NCBI RefSeq assembly: GCF_036227125.1
Contig: NZ_CP109435.1
Span: 2,170,001-2,234,000 of the forward strand
Direction: 5' to 3'
DNA: 64,000 bases
From: Streptomyces sp. NBC_01485
GTDB taxonomy: Bacteria; Actinomycetota; Actinomycetes; Streptomycetales; Streptomycetaceae
Below the pieces are notes generated by a model. It was not told the origin of the DNA and made no database searches. It was given only the letters and a program-made list of their open reading frames with translations. Below are positions 34,417 through 43,545 of this stretch, piece after piece. The translations under genes were made by a program, and so were the position numbers. The number at the start of each line of letters is the position of its first letter. The stretch's first letter is position 1.

Positions 34417-34420
34417 TCTC

Positions 34421-35959
34421 TTGTCGCCTTTCACCGGTGCCGGAGCGAATCCGCTCCGTGACCCCGCAGACCGACGGCTCCCGCGTATCGCGGGGCCGTC
34501 GGGCCTGGTCATCTTCGGCGTCACGGGCGATCTGTCCCGCAAGAAGCTCATGCCCGCCGTGTACGACCTCGCCAACCGGGGGCTGCTGCCGCCGGGCTTC
34601 TCCCTGGTCGGCTTCGCCCGCCGCGAGTGGGAGCACGAGGACTTCGCACAGGAGGTCCACGACGCCGTCAAGGAGCACTCCCGTACGCCCTTCCGCGAGG
34701 AGGTCTGGCAGCAGCTCGTCCAGGGCATGCGCTTCGTGCAGGGCACCTTCGACGACGACGACGCGTTCGAGCGGCTGCGCGGCACGATCGAGGAGCTCGA
34801 CAAGGCACAGGGGACGGGCGGCAACTTCGCCTTCTACCTCTCCGTGCCGCCGGGCGCCTTCCCCGTCGTCATCCAGCAGCTGAAGAAGCACGGGCTGGCC
34901 GACCAGAAGAACGGCTCCTGGCGACGCGCGGTCATCGAGAAGCCGTTCGGCCACGACCTGACCTCGGCCGAGGATCTGAACAAGGTCGTCCACGAGGTGT
35001 TCGCCTCGGACCAGGTCTTCCGCATCGACCACTACCTGGGCAAGGAGACGGTCCAGAACATCCTGGCGCTGCGCTTCGCCAACACGATGTTCGAGCCGAT
35101 CTGGAACCGGTCCTTCGTGGACCACGTGCAGATCACGATGGCCGAGGACATCGGCATCGGCGGCCGGGCCGGCTACTACGACGGCATCGGCGCCGCCCGT
35201 GACGTCATCCAGAACCACCTGCTCCAGCTCATGGCGCTGACCGCGATGGAGGAGCCCGCCTCCTTCGACGCGGACGCGCTGGCCGCCGAGAAGACCAAGG
35301 TGCTCGGCGCTGTGAGGCTGCCGAAGGACCTGGGCCGCGACACCGTGCGCGGCCAGTACGCGGCCGGCTGGCAGGGCGGCGAGAAGGCCGTCGGCTACCT
35401 CCAGGAAGACGGCATCGACGCCAAGTCGAAGACCGACACCTACGCGGCCGTCAAGCTGGGCGTCGACAACCGCCGCTGGGCGGGCGTCCCCTTCTACCTG
35501 CGCACCGGCAAGCGGCTGGGCCGCCGGGTGACGGAGATCGCGGTCGTCTTCCAGCGGGCACCGCACTCCCCCTTCGACTCCACGGCCACCGAGGAGCTGG
35601 GCGCGAACGCGATCGTCATCCGCGTCCAGCCCGACGAGGGCATCACGGTCCGCTTCGGCTCCAAGGTGCCCGGCACCTCCATGGAGATCCGGGACGTGTC
35701 CATGGACTTCGCCTACGGCGAGTCCTTCACGGAGTCCAGCCCCGAGGCGTACGAACGCCTCATCCTCGACGTGCTGCTGGGCGACTCGAACCTCTTCCCC
35801 CGCACGGAAGAGGTGGAGCTGTCCTGGAAGATCCTCGACCCGATCGAGCAGTACTGGGACAAGAACGGCAAGCCCGCGCAGTACCCGTCGGGCACCTGGG
35901 GGCCCGTCGAGGCCGACGAGATGCTCGAGCGAGACGGACGGAGCTGGCGCCGGCCATGA
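34421..35959 (+). CDS. zwf: Glucose-6-phosphate 1-dehydrogenase
   Basis: This is a 512-aa protein. The Rossmann opening LVIFGVTGDLSRKKLMPAVY binds NADP, RIDHYLGKETVQNILALRFAN carries the substrate site and catalytic His, and IEKPFGHDL and FYLRTGKRLGRR are also conserved. TTG at 34421 is chosen because GGAGGG lies 8 nt upstream and it gives the short leader before NPLRDPADRRLPRIAGPSG typical of Streptomyces; the open frame starting at 34211 overlaps tal. It catalyses entry into the oxidative branch. opcA overlaps its stop by ATGA. Confidence 0.95.
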   Translation: MSPFTGAGANPLRDPADRRLPRIAGPSGLVIFGVTGDLSRKKLMPAVYDLANRGLLPPGFSLVGFARREWEHEDFAQEVHDAVKEHSRTPFREEVWQQLVQGMRFVQGTFDDDDAFERLRGTIEELDKAQGTGGNFAFYLSVPPGAFPVVIQQLKKHGLADQKNGSWRRAVIEKPFGHDLTSAEDLNKVVHEVFASDQVFRIDHYLGKETVQNILALRFANTMFEPIWNRSFVDHVQITMAEDIGIGGRAGYYDGIGAARDVIQNHLLQLMALTAMEEPASFDADALAAEKTKVLGAVRLPKDLGRDTVRGQYAAGWQGGEKAVGYLQEDGIDAKSKTDTYAAVKLGVDNRRWAGVPFYLRTGKRLGRRVTEIAVVFQRAPHSPFDSTATEELGANAIVIRVQPDEGITVRFGSKVPGTSMEIRDVSMDFAYGESFTESSPEAYERLILDVLLGDSNLFPRTEEVELSWKILDPIEQYWDKNGKPAQYPSGTWGPVEADEMLERDGRSWRRP

Positions 35960-37107
35960 AGACAGACCTCACGGACACCACCGCCAGCAAGATCAACAAG
36001 GCGTTGGTGCAGGGCCGCCGTGCGATAGGCACGCCGGCCGTCGGCATGGTGCTCACCCTCGTCGTCGTCACGGACGAGGAGAACGCCTACGACGCCCTGA
36101 AGGCCGCGAACGACGCGTCGCACGAGCACCCCTCGCGCACGCTCGTGGTCATCAAGCGCGTCTCGCGCTCCTCCCGGGGCCGCACCCAGTCCCGCCTCGA
36201 CGCCGAGGTGCGCCTCGGCACGGACGCGGGCAGCGGCGAGACGGTCATCCTCCGGCTGTACGGCGAGGTCTCCGACCACGCCCAGTCCGTCGTGCTGCCG
36301 CTGCTGCTGCCGGACGCGCCGGTGGTGGTCTGGTGGTCGGTGGACGCCCCGCGCGACCCGGCGGGCGACCCGCTGGGCGCCCTGGGCCAGCGCCGGGTCA
36401 CCGACAGCTACGCGGCGGAGAAGCCCGTCGGCGAACTGCGCTCCCGCGCCGAGAGCTACGAGCCGGGCGACACCGACCTCGCGTGGGCCCGGATCACCCC
36501 GTGGCGCTCGATGCTGGCCGCCGCCCTCGACCAGGTCAACAGCGAGATCGTGTCCGCCGAGGTGGCGGGCGAGGAGTCCAACCCGAGCGTCGAACTGCTC
36601 GCGATGTGGCTCGCCGACCGGCTCCATGTGCACGTCCGGCGCGCGGTCTCGGCCGGTCCCGGCCTGACCCAGGTACGCCTGGAGACGACCGGCGGCCCGA
36701 TCACGCTGCACCGCTCGGACGGCTCGATGGCCACGCTGGCGCTGCCCGGCCAGCCGGACCGCGCGGTGGCGCTCAAGCGCCGCGAGACGTCCGAGCTGCT
36801 CGCGGAGGAGCTGCGCAGGCTCGACCCCGACGACACGTACGCGTCCGCGCTGCGGTTCGGCGTGGACCGGCTCGGCGGGATCCAGTCGGCCGCGGAGCGG
36901 GTGGCGGTGCGGGCCGAGGCCGCCGCGCAGCCCGCGCCGTCCCTCCCGGTCCGCGCGGTGCCGGACCCGGTCACCCCGGCCGCCCCGGCCGCCCCGGCCG
37001 CGCCGAATCGGCTGGCCCTCGCCCCGTCGCAGGGCGAGGGCGAGGGTCAGGCCGACCGGCCGACTCCGGCGCAGATGCCGCCGGTCAGGAAAGCGGATTC
37101 GCCGTGA
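35956..37107 (+). CDS. opcA: Glucose-6-phosphate dehydrogenase assembly protein OpcA
   Basis: This is a 383-aa protein. The conserved core includes GMVLTLVVVTDEENAYDALKAAN, RTLVVIKR, and the DAPVVVWWSVDAPRD segment typical of OpcA. It acts on G6PDH assembly or redox control in cyanobacteria and actinomycetes. The C-terminal 60 residues are an Ala/Pro-rich tail (TPAAPAAPAAPNRLALAP), likely disordered. ATG at 35956 overlaps the zwf stop, and its own stop overlaps pgl (GTGA), so all three are coupled. Confidence 0.94.
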   Translation: MKTDLTDTTASKINKALVQGRRAIGTPAVGMVLTLVVVTDEENAYDALKAANDASHEHPSRTLVVIKRVSRSSRGRTQSRLDAEVRLGTDAGSGETVILRLYGEVSDHAQSVVLPLLLPDAPVVVWWSVDAPRDPAGDPLGALGQRRVTDSYAAEKPVGELRSRAESYEPGDTDLAWARITPWRSMLAAALDQVNSEIVSAEVAGEESNPSVELLAMWLADRLHVHVRRAVSAGPGLTQVRLETTGGPITLHRSDGSMATLALPGQPDRAVALKRRETSELLAEELRRLDPDDTYASALRFGVDRLGGIQSAAERVAVRAEAAAQPAPSLPVRAVPDPVTPAAPAAPAAPNRLALAPSQGEGEGQADRPTPAQMPPVRKADSP

Positions 37108-37886
37108 GCACGCCCCAACTGGTCGTGCACCGCGACAAGGAGCTGATGGCGCAGGCCGCCGCGGCCCGCCTCATCACGAAGATCGTGGACGCCCAGGCCT
37201 CCCGGGGCCAGGCGTCCGTGGTCCTCACGGGCGGCCGCAACGGCAACGGCCTGCTGGCCGCGCTGGCGGCGGCGCCCGCCCGGGACGCCGTCGACTGGGG
37301 CCGGCTCGACCTGTGGTGGGGCGACGAGCGCTTCCTGCCCGAGGGCGACCCGGAGCGCAACGTCACGCAGGCCCGCGAGGCCCTGCTGGACGCCGTCCCC
37401 GTGGACCCGAAGCGCGTGCACGCCATGCCCGCGTCGGACGGTCCGTACGGCGCCGACGTGGAGGCGGCCGCGGAGGCCTACGCCGAGGAGCTGGCCCGCG
37501 CGGCCGGCCCCGAGAACCACGGCGCCGTGCCCACCTTCGACGTCCTGATGCTGGGCGTCGGCCCGGACACCCACGTGGCCTCGCTCTTCCCCGAGCTGCC
37601 GGCCGTGCGGGAGACCGAGCGCACGGTGGTCGGCGTCCGCGGCGCGCCCAAGCCGCCGCCGACCCGGATCACCCTCACCCTCCCGGCGATCCGGGCGGCC
37701 CGTGAGGTGTGGCTGCTCGCGGCCGGCGAGGACAAGGCGCAGGCCGCGGCGATCGCCCTGTCCGGCGCGGGCGAGATCCAGGCCCCGGCGGCGGGCGCCC
37801 AGGGCCGCGCCCGCACCCTGTGGCTCCTGGACACGGCGGCGGCCTCCCGCCTCCCGAGAGCGCTGTACCCGCCGGCGTCCCCCTGA
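37104..37886 (+). CDS. pgl: 6-phosphogluconolactonase
   Basis: This is a 260-aa protein. VVLTGGRNGNGLLAAL, LDLWWGDERFLPEGDPERN with the catalytic-site Asp/Glu/Arg, and FDVLMLGVGPDTHVASLFP (usual form GxGxDGHxASLFP) mark the SOL/DevB family. The conserved Gly of DGH is Thr here (PDTH). It hydrolyses 6-phosphogluconolactone, the product of Zwf. GTG at 37104 overlaps the opcA stop. Last gene of the operon; the following membrane-protein gene is convergent. Confidence 0.92.
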   Translation: MSTPQLVVHRDKELMAQAAAARLITKIVDAQASRGQASVVLTGGRNGNGLLAALAAAPARDAVDWGRLDLWWGDERFLPEGDPERNVTQAREALLDAVPVDPKRVHAMPASDGPYGADVEAAAEAYAEELARAAGPENHGAVPTFDVLMLGVGPDTHVASLFPELPAVRETERTVVGVRGAPKPPPTRITLTLPAIRAAREVWLLAAGEDKAQAAAIALSGAGEIQAPAAGAQGRARTLWLLDTAAASRLPRALYPPASP

Positions 37887-37920
37887 CGCCGGCACCACCA
37901 CCCCCACGGAGCCCGTACGG

Positions 37921-38811
37921 TCAACCGCCGTACGGGTTCCGTCCGTTGTGGGGCTGGTAGGAGCCGGGGCCGTACGGGTGCTGCTGCGGCGGCGGGTAGT
38001 ACGGCGGCTGGGGCGCGCCCTGGTGGTACGGGTTGCCCTGCGCCGGCCCGTACGGGTTGCCCTGAGGGTGAGCGCGGCCCTGTGCGGGGATGCGCGGCGG
38101 GGTGGCCGGGTGGGCCGCCAGCCGGATGCCGTACCGCCGCTTGAGGCGCCGCATCTCCAGCAGGGCGATCCCCGTGACCGTGACCGGTGCGCCCAGGATG
38201 AAGACGATGCCCATGGTGAGGCTCAGGCCGTGCAGGTCGCCGGTGACCAGGTCGGGGACGGCCATCAGCCAGGTCGTCACCGTGGCGAGCAGCGGCGGCA
38301 GGGACCGGTGGACGGCGGCCGTGCCGAAGAAGTTCCCGGAGACCTGCACCGCCCCGTAGACCACCATGCCGGTCAGCCAGAGCGCCGTGAAGCCGAGCGG
38401 TACCAGCCAGAAGCCGCCGAGTGACATCGTCCCCTGCCACAGGAACACCAACCCGACGACCGAGCCGATGAAGAACAGCAGCAGCTTGAGCGAGTTGAGG
38501 AGCGGCACCCGCATCTGGCGGACGGTCCCGGTACGCCGCCACACGACAAGCATCAAGCCGACCGTCAGCGGCGTGATGAAGAGCACGACGGCGGACGCCG
38601 TCAGCATGTTCTCCAGCACTTCTTCGAAAGCGAACTTGCGCTGCACGAAGGTGTACACGCCGAAGGCCGCGACGGCTCCGGCGATGATGCGTGCCTTCTT
38701 GAGCCGATCCACGGACGGATCGACCGAGGCCGGGATCCACGCCGGGTGGTACAACGCCTGCGCCACCTGTTTCGGCTGCAGGATCGACCGCATCGACAGT
38801 CTGTCGCTCAT
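37921..38811 (-). CDS. Multi-pass membrane protein with Pro/Gly/Tyr-rich tail
   Basis: This protein of about 296 aa from MSDRLSMRSILQPKQVAQAL has no named family that I recognise. At least five membrane segments are visible (IIAGAVAAFGVYTFV, MLTASAVVLFITPLTVGLMLVVW, LLLFFIGSVVGLVFLW, FWLVPLGFTALWLTGMVVYG, GIVFILGAPVTVTGIALL). The C-terminal 70 residues are a low-complexity cytoplasmic tail with repeated GNPYGPAQ/GNPYHQG and PYGPGSY. The Yip1-like pattern of HPAWIPASVD plus a helical bundle is only suggestive. ATG 38811 is favoured over TTG 38835. The IS605-type element lies just upstream, so its promoter may be affected. Confidence 0.78.
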   Translation of the reverse strand: MSDRLSMRSILQPKQVAQALYHPAWIPASVDPSVDRLKKARIIAGAVAAFGVYTFVQRKFAFEEVLENMLTASAVVLFITPLTVGLMLVVWRRTGTVRQMRVPLLNSLKLLLFFIGSVVGLVFLWQGTMSLGGFWLVPLGFTALWLTGMVVYGAVQVSGNFFGTAAVHRSLPPLLATVTTWLMAVPDLVTGDLHGLSLTMGIVFILGAPVTVTGIALLEMRRLKRRYGIRLAAHPATPPRIPAQGRAHPQGNPYGPAQGNPYHQGAPQPPYYPPPQQHPYGPGSYQPHNGRNPYGG

Positions 38812-38860
38812 CCAGTTCCCGCGCGTGCCAGCCAACTTCTACCTCTGATCTTGCGCAGTG

Positions 38861-38880
38861 CTCCGTCCTTTAGGGCGGAG
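38861..38880. repeat. IS605-type left-end hairpin
   Basis: An 8-bp stem (one G-T wobble) with TTTA loop lies beyond the 3' end of tnpA; it resembles the sub-terminal TnpA recognition hairpin. Confidence 0.7.
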
Positions 38881-38944
38881 GTGAGGCGCATCCTTGGTAC
38901 GGAGGCGCGGAGCGCCGGAGTTCTCTGCGTCTGCGTGGTGAGGG

Positions 38945-39373
38945 TCAGGTGGGTCGCTGCTGGTTCTCGATGTACTGGCGGACGACGGTGAGCGGTGCGC
39001 CGCCGCATGATCCGGCGAAGTAGGAGCCGGACCAGAAGTGTCCGCCCCACAGGTACCGGCGGACATGCGCGTCGTACTCCTGGCGGAGTCGGCGCGAGCT
39101 GACGCCCTTGAGGGAGTTGACCAGCTTGGAGAGCTGGACTTTGGGCGGGTAGTGCACGAGCAGGTGGATGTGGTCCTGTTCGCCGTTGAACTGTTTCAGC
39201 TCGGCCTCGAAGTCGTCGCAGACCTCCCGCATGATCTCTTCGGTGCGGGTAAGCATGGCGTCGGTGAACGCCTTCCGCCGGTACTTCGTGACAAAAACCA
39301 AGTGAACGTGCAGGTTGTAGACAACATGGCGACCGGTTCTGACATCGGGATTAGGGTTCCAGCGCGGTGACAT
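38945..39373 (-). CDS. tnpA: IS200/IS605 Y1 (HUH) transposase TnpA
   Basis: This is a 142-aa protein. The HUH metal motif is H68-I-H70 (QDHIHLLVHYPP) and the catalytic tyrosine is Y134 in VVRQYIENQ. The YNLHVHLVFVTKYRRKAF opening is classical for the family. It cuts and joins single-stranded hairpin ends. ATG at 39373; a 23-bp gap separates it from the divergent tnpB start. The length is normal and no frameshift is seen. Confidence 0.95.
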   Translation of the reverse strand: MSPRWNPNPDVRTGRHVVYNLHVHLVFVTKYRRKAFTDAMLTRTEEIMREVCDDFEAELKQFNGEQDHIHLLVHYPPKVQLSKLVNSLKGVSSRRLRQEYDAHVRRYLWGGHFWSGSYFAGSCGGAPLTVVRQYIENQQRPT

Positions 39374-39396
39374 AAACCAATGCTAAACTCCCGGCT

Positions 39397-40677
39397 GTGA
39401 ATCACGACACCCTGGTCAAGCGGCAGTTCGGGCACCGTGCCCGGCTTGCGCTGTCGCCTGCCGAGGTGCTGAAGACAGACGACCAGGCGCACGCCGCCCG
39501 CACGATGTGGAACTGTCTGCACGCGTGGTGGCAGATGATGCCGAAGGAGAAGCGGACGCTCGGACACGCGGACGCCGCGATCCGGCAAGCCCGTCAGGAC
39601 ATCGACTTCCTGGCAGTCCTCCCCGCCCAGGCCGCGCAAGCGGTCCTCAAGACGTACTTCCAGGCGTGGAAGAACTGCTGGGAAGGGCGGGCGGACGCAC
39701 CGAACTTCAAGGGCCGGTTCCGGTCGGTGATGTCGGTGGACATCCCGCAGGGCCGTGACCTCAACATCGTCCGCGTGCACCGACGCTGGGGCATGGCCAA
39801 CATTCCCAAGGTGGGCCGGGTCCGCTTCCGCTGGACCAAAGACCTCCCGGTGGGCAAGCACGCAGGCGCACAGAACCGGATCACCGGGGCCCGGCTGGTC
39901 AAGGACGCGCTCGGATGGCACATCGCCTTCCGCGTCCAGACCCTTGAGATCAAGCCCGAACCCCACACCGGCCCCGAAGTCGGCATCGACGTCGGGATCA
40001 ACGTGCCCATCGCCCTCTCCGACGGCGAAACCCACGAGCACGGCGAGTGGCTGACCGCCAAGGAGAAGGCCAGGCTTTCGCACCTGGAGCAGCGCGCCTC
40101 GCGGCGTAAGCAGCACCGCAAGCCCGGCGAGCGCACCAGCCACCGACTGCATCGCACCTATGACCAGATCGCAGGACTCCGCGCGAAAGCCAAGCGCCGG
40201 GCCCTGGACTGGCAGCACCGTACGACCACCGTCATCGCCAAGCAGTACGGCACTGTCGTGGTCGAAGCACTCACCATCACGAACATGGTCAAGTCGGCCA
40301 GGGGCACCGTCGAGGAGCCGGGCAACAACGTTGCCCAGAAGTCCGGGCTGAACCGCTCCATCAGCGGCGAAGCGTGGGGCCGTACGGTCACGATGCTGAC
40401 CTACAAGACCGCCCAGCATGGCGGCACCCTCCACCAGGTCCCGGCCCCCAACACGTCCCGGCGATGCTCCGCATGCGGTTTCATCACGCCCGGGAGCCGG
40501 GAGAGCCAGGCCGTGTTCGTATGCAAGAACCCGGACTGCGGCTGGTCGGGCAACGCCGACCACAACGCAGCCCGCAACGTCTTGCACCTGTACCGGATGG
40601 GCCACGCGCTCATCCCGGCTGCCGGGAGGGCAGTCGTCAGGCGCGCGAAGCACGTCAAACCCGCTGCCGCAAGGTAA
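39397..40677 (+). CDS. tnpB: RNA-guided nuclease TnpB (IS605 family)
   Basis: This 426-aa protein appears catalytically complete. RuvC residues are D198 (GIDVGINVP), E290 (TVVVEALTI) and D388 (NADHNAARN), and the zinc ribbon is C357/C360 and C376/C381 (CSACGF, CKNPDC). The N-terminal HTH-like and wedge region precedes residue 190. TnpB uses an RNA from the transposon right end (omega RNA) to cut DNA and helps retain the element (established knowledge). GTG 39397. The right-end hairpin follows the stop by 8 bp, as expected for an omega RNA overlapping the gene end. Confidence 0.94.
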   Translation: MNHDTLVKRQFGHRARLALSPAEVLKTDDQAHAARTMWNCLHAWWQMMPKEKRTLGHADAAIRQARQDIDFLAVLPAQAAQAVLKTYFQAWKNCWEGRADAPNFKGRFRSVMSVDIPQGRDLNIVRVHRRWGMANIPKVGRVRFRWTKDLPVGKHAGAQNRITGARLVKDALGWHIAFRVQTLEIKPEPHTGPEVGIDVGINVPIALSDGETHEHGEWLTAKEKARLSHLEQRASRRKQHRKPGERTSHRLHRTYDQIAGLRAKAKRRALDWQHRTTTVIAKQYGTVVVEALTITNMVKSARGTVEEPGNNVAQKSGLNRSISGEAWGRTVTMLTYKTAQHGGTLHQVPAPNTSRRCSACGFITPGSRESQAVFVCKNPDCGWSGNADHNAARNVLHLYRMGHALIPAAGRAVVRRAKHVKPAAAR

Positions 40678-40685
40678 GCAGGAAT

Positions 40686-40705
40686 CTCCCGGCTTCAGCC
40701 GGGAG
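40686..40705 (+). ncRNA. IS605-type right-end hairpin, predicted 3' part of TnpB omega RNA
   Basis: A perfect 8-bp stem with TTCA loop follows the tnpB stop codon. Omega RNAs run from the end of tnpB through this hairpin, and the bases after the right end (from about 40713) would act as guide. The boundaries are inferred. Confidence 0.5.
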
Positions 40706-40818
40706 AGCACTTCAATCCCCCGAGTCGTCGCTGCGTGATCCTCGCGGATTTTACGGGAAGCGGACGGCCACTCGCCGCCCACTTCCCGCTCCGGTATCCG
40801 CTCCCCGCGCCCGGTGCC

Positions 40819-42504
40819 CTAACGGCCGCGCAGCTCCCGGTACTTGGCGACCAGGGCCGTGGTGGAGGCGTCCAGGCCCGGCACCTGCGCGCCCTCGGTC
40901 AGGGCGGGCTCGACGCGCTTGGCGAGGACCTTGCCGAGCTCCACGCCCCACTGGTCGAAGGAGTCGATGTTCCACACCGCGCCCTGCACGAACACCTTGT
41001 GCTCGTAGAGCGCGATGAGCTGACCGAGGACCGACGGGGTCAGTTCACGGGCGAGGATCGTGGTCGTCGGGTGGTCGCCCTGGAACGTCTTGTGCGCCAC
41101 CAGCTCCTCCGGTACGCCCTCCGCGCGCACCTCATCGGGCGTCTTACCGAAGGCCAGCGCCTGCGTCTGGGCGAAGAAGTTGGCCATCAACAGGTCGTGC
41201 TGTGCCTTGAGTTCGTCGCTCAGCTCGGCGACCGGCTCGGCGAAGCCGATGAAGTCGGCCGGGATGAGCTTCGTGCCCTGGTGGATCAACTGGTAGTAGG
41301 CGTGCTGCCCGTTGGTGCCCGGCGTGCCCCAGACGATCGGCCCGGTCTGCCAGTCGACCTCCTTGCCGTCACGGCCGACGTACTTGCCGTTGGACTCCAT
41401 GTCCAACTGCTGGAGGTAGGCGGCGAACTTGGACAGGTAGTGGCTGTAGGGCAGCACGGCGTGCGACTGGGCGCCGTGGAAGTTGCCGTACCAGATGCCC
41501 AACAGGCCCAGCAGCAGCGGCACGTTGGACTCGGCGGGCGCGGTGCGGAAGTGCTCGTCGACGAGGTGGAAGCCGTCGAGCATCTCGCGGAAGCGGTCCG
41601 GGCCGATGGCGATCATCAGCGACAGGCCGATCGCCGAGTCGAAGGAGTAACGGCCGCCGACCCAGTCCCAGAACTCGAACATGTTGGCCGTGTCGATGCC
41701 GAAGCCGGCGACCTTCTCCGCGTTCGTCGACAGCGCCACGAAGTGCTTCGCCACGGCCGTGTCTCCCCCACTCTCGACTTCGCTCGAGCGGGAGGTGCCC
41801 CCATCCAGCGCGGCCAGCAGCCAGGTGCGCGCGGAGGTCGCGTTGGTGATCGTCTCGATGGTGGTGAACGTCTTGGACGCGATGATGAACAGCGTCTCGG
41901 CCGGGTCCAGGTCGCGGGTGGCCTCGTGCAGGTCGGCGCCGTCCACGTTCGACACGAAGCGGACCGTGAGGTCGCGGTCGGTGAAGCCGCGCAGCACCTC
42001 GTAGGCCATCGCCGGGCCCAGGTCGGAGCCGCCGATGCCGATGTTCACCACGTTCTTGATGCGCTTGCCGGTGTGACCGGTCCAGGCGCCGGAGCGGACG
42101 CGGCCCGCGAAGTCGGCCATCTTGTCGAGGACCGCGTGCACCGCCGGGACGACGTTCTCCCCGTCGGCCTCGATCACCGCGTCGCGCGGGGCGCGCAGGG
42201 CGGTGTGCAGGACGGCGCGGTCCTCGGTGGTGTTGATCTTCTCGCCGCGGAACATGGCGTCCCGCAGGCCGAAGACGTCGGTGGCGGCGGCCAGCTCGCG
42301 CAACAGCCGCAGCGTCTCGTCGGTGACGAGGTGCTTGGAGTAGTCGATGTGCAGGTCCCCGACCTGCACCGTGTATCCGGCGCCGCGCCCGGGGTCGGCG
42401 GCGAACAGCTCCCGCAGCCCCACCTCGCCGACCTCCTCGCGGTGTTTGGCCAGAGCGGCCCACTCGGGCGTCTGGTTGAGCCTCGTACGGCCGTCTGCGT
42501 TCAT
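40819..42504 (-). CDS. pgi: Glucose-6-phosphate isomerase (with repeat-encoded insertion)
   Basis: This is a 561-aa protein. [71 protein letters not shown] (catalytic His) and [11 protein letters not shown] are the classical PGI signatures. Residues about 235-250 ([13 protein letters not shown]) are encoded by a palindromic repeat at 41763-41802; from family knowledge the normal sequence runs straight from LLAAL to [10 protein letters not shown]. The insertion is in frame and lies in a loop before a helix, so the enzyme probably works. ATG 42504. Normally neighbours the pentose phosphate operon; here an IS lies between. Confidence 0.94.
   Translation of the reverse strand: MNADGRTRLNQTPEWAALAKHREEVGEVGLRELFAADPGRGAGYTVQVGDLHIDYSKHLVTDETLRLLRELAAATDVFGLRDAMFRGEKINTTEDRAVLHTALRAPRDAVIEADGENVVPAVHAVLDKMADFAGRVRSGAWTGHTGKRIKNVVNIGIGGSDLGPAMAYEVLRGFTDRDLTVRFVSNVDGADLHEATRDLDPAETLFIIASKTFTTIETITNATSARTWLLAALDGGTSRSSEVESGGDTAVAKHFVALSTNAEKVAGFGIDTANMFEFWDWVGGRYSFDSAIGLSLMIAIGPDRFREMLDGFHLVDEHFRTAPAESNVPLLLGLLGIWYGNFHGAQSHAVLPYSHYLSKFAAYLQQLDMESNGKYVGRDGKEVDWQTGPIVWGTPGTNGQHAYYQLIHQGTKLIPADFIGFAEPVAELSDELKAQHDLLMANFFAQTQALAFGKTPDEVRAEGVPEELVAHKTFQGDHPTTTILARELTPSVLGQLIALYEHKVFVQGAVWNIDSFDQWGVELGKVLAKRVEPALTEGAQVPGLDASTTALVAKYRELRGR
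41763..41802 (-). repeat. Short interspersed palindromic repeat inserted in pgi
   Basis: 40 bp, on the minus strand starting GGGGGCACCTCCCGCTCGAG and ending GTCGAGAGTGGGGGAG. It matches the sufD copy (21423-21461, plus strand) along its length. It is read in frame within the pgi coding sequence. Confidence 0.88.
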
Positions 42505-42577
42505 GTCGGACTTCAGCCCTTCCTTGCCTGTCCATGCTGTTCAGCGCGCCTTGCCCCGCCGCTCCCAACCTAGTTGA

Positions 42578-43388
42578 TCAGGCGGTGACGTGAGCCGTCG
42601 TGGCACCGTCCCGCGGGGCACCCACAGGTACGTCCGCCGTGGCCGCGGGTATCAACGCGGCGACGGCGAGTGCGAAGAGCAGGGCCGCCAGCAGGGCGGG
42701 CGCGTTGAGGCCGAAGGCGCCGGCCGCCGCTCCGCCGAGCAGGGCGCCCACGGGTGCGCCGGAGGTCGAGGCCGTCCGGAAGGCGGAGGCGATACGGCCC
42801 ACCATGGACGCCGGACTGCGCTGCGGCCAGCAGATACGTGCCGGCGTCGGCGGCGAACGGCAGGAAGGCGCCGGCGCCGAGCAGCAGCGGCACGAACGGG
42901 CCGGCGAGCAGGCCGCCGGCGAGCTGTTGCCCGGTCATCAGGCGGGCGTTGGCCCCGCCGAGGGCCTCGGCGTCCACCAGGGAGGGCAGCAGGGCCGTGG
43001 CGGCGTTGTCGAAGAGTGTCTGAAGGGTGGTCAGCAGGAAGGCGAGGGCGAGCAGCAGGGCGATGGAGGCGTGGCCGAGGCCCACGGCGAGGGCGAAGGC
43101 GGCGACGAGCAGTCCGCGCACGGTGTCCACGGCCCACATCGCGCGCCGCTGGTCCACCCGGTCTGCGACGGCCCCGCCGAGCAGCCCGAACAGCAGCCAC
43201 GGGAGGTAGGCGCAGGCGGTCACGGAGGCGATGACCAGGGGCTCGTCGGTGAGCTGGACGGCGAGCAGGGGCAGCGCGGTCGTCCGCAGCGCGTCCCCGA
43301 ACCGCGAGATCACGGCGGCGCTCCACAGCCGCCCGAACCCTCCACGCCACGCGGGCGCACGCACTCCCGCCGTACCGACCGCCGCCAC
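42578..43388 (-). pseudogene. MFS transporter remnant: internal deletion with frame change
   Basis: The first 188 codons from GTG 43388 encode a good N-terminal MFS half (FGRLWSAAVISRFGDALRTTALPLLA, FGLLGGAVADRVDQRRAMW, then DAGTYLLAAAQS). At about 42820 the frame loses membrane character. In another frame the sequence resumes as PASMVGRIASAFRTAS and continues with GAPVGALLGGAAAGAFG to the stop at 42578, which is the last third of a typical MFS protein. Roughly 130-150 residues of the middle are missing, so both a deletion and a frame shift have occurred. The remnant is expected to be non-functional. Confidence 0.85.
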
Positions 43389-43506
43389 GACTCCCCCTCA
43401 CGGTTTCGCCGGTTCACCGCAGACACGGGAACCGCTACGAAAACCGTAGAGGGCACCACTGACAATCGACCCGCACACGGACAGCCACCCGCGCCGTGAA
43501 ACAGCT

Positions 43507-43536
43507 CCGGCCAGGCGCCTTCAGGCGCCCGGCCGG
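43507..43536 (-). terminator. Terminator of rbpA
   Basis: CCGGCCAGGCGCC-TTCA-GGCGCCCGGCCGG at 43507-43536 has 13-bp arms with one A/C mismatch and lies 10 bp beyond the rbpA stop. Confidence 0.85.
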
Positions 43537-43545
43537 TCTCAACTT

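Larger units (their letters stand above)
38861..40712. mobile_element. IS200/IS605-family insertion sequence with tnpA and tnpB
   Basis: Divergent Y1 transposase (tnpA, minus) and tnpB (plus) are flanked by sub-terminal hairpins without inverted-repeat ends. The left end is CTCCGTCC-TTTA-GGGCGGAG (38861-38880) and the right end CTCCCGGC-TTCA-GCCGGGAG (40686-40705), just after the tnpB stop. Exact cleavage points are uncertain by some bases. Both genes look intact. It is inserted between the pgl/membrane-protein pair and pgi. Confidence 0.88.
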
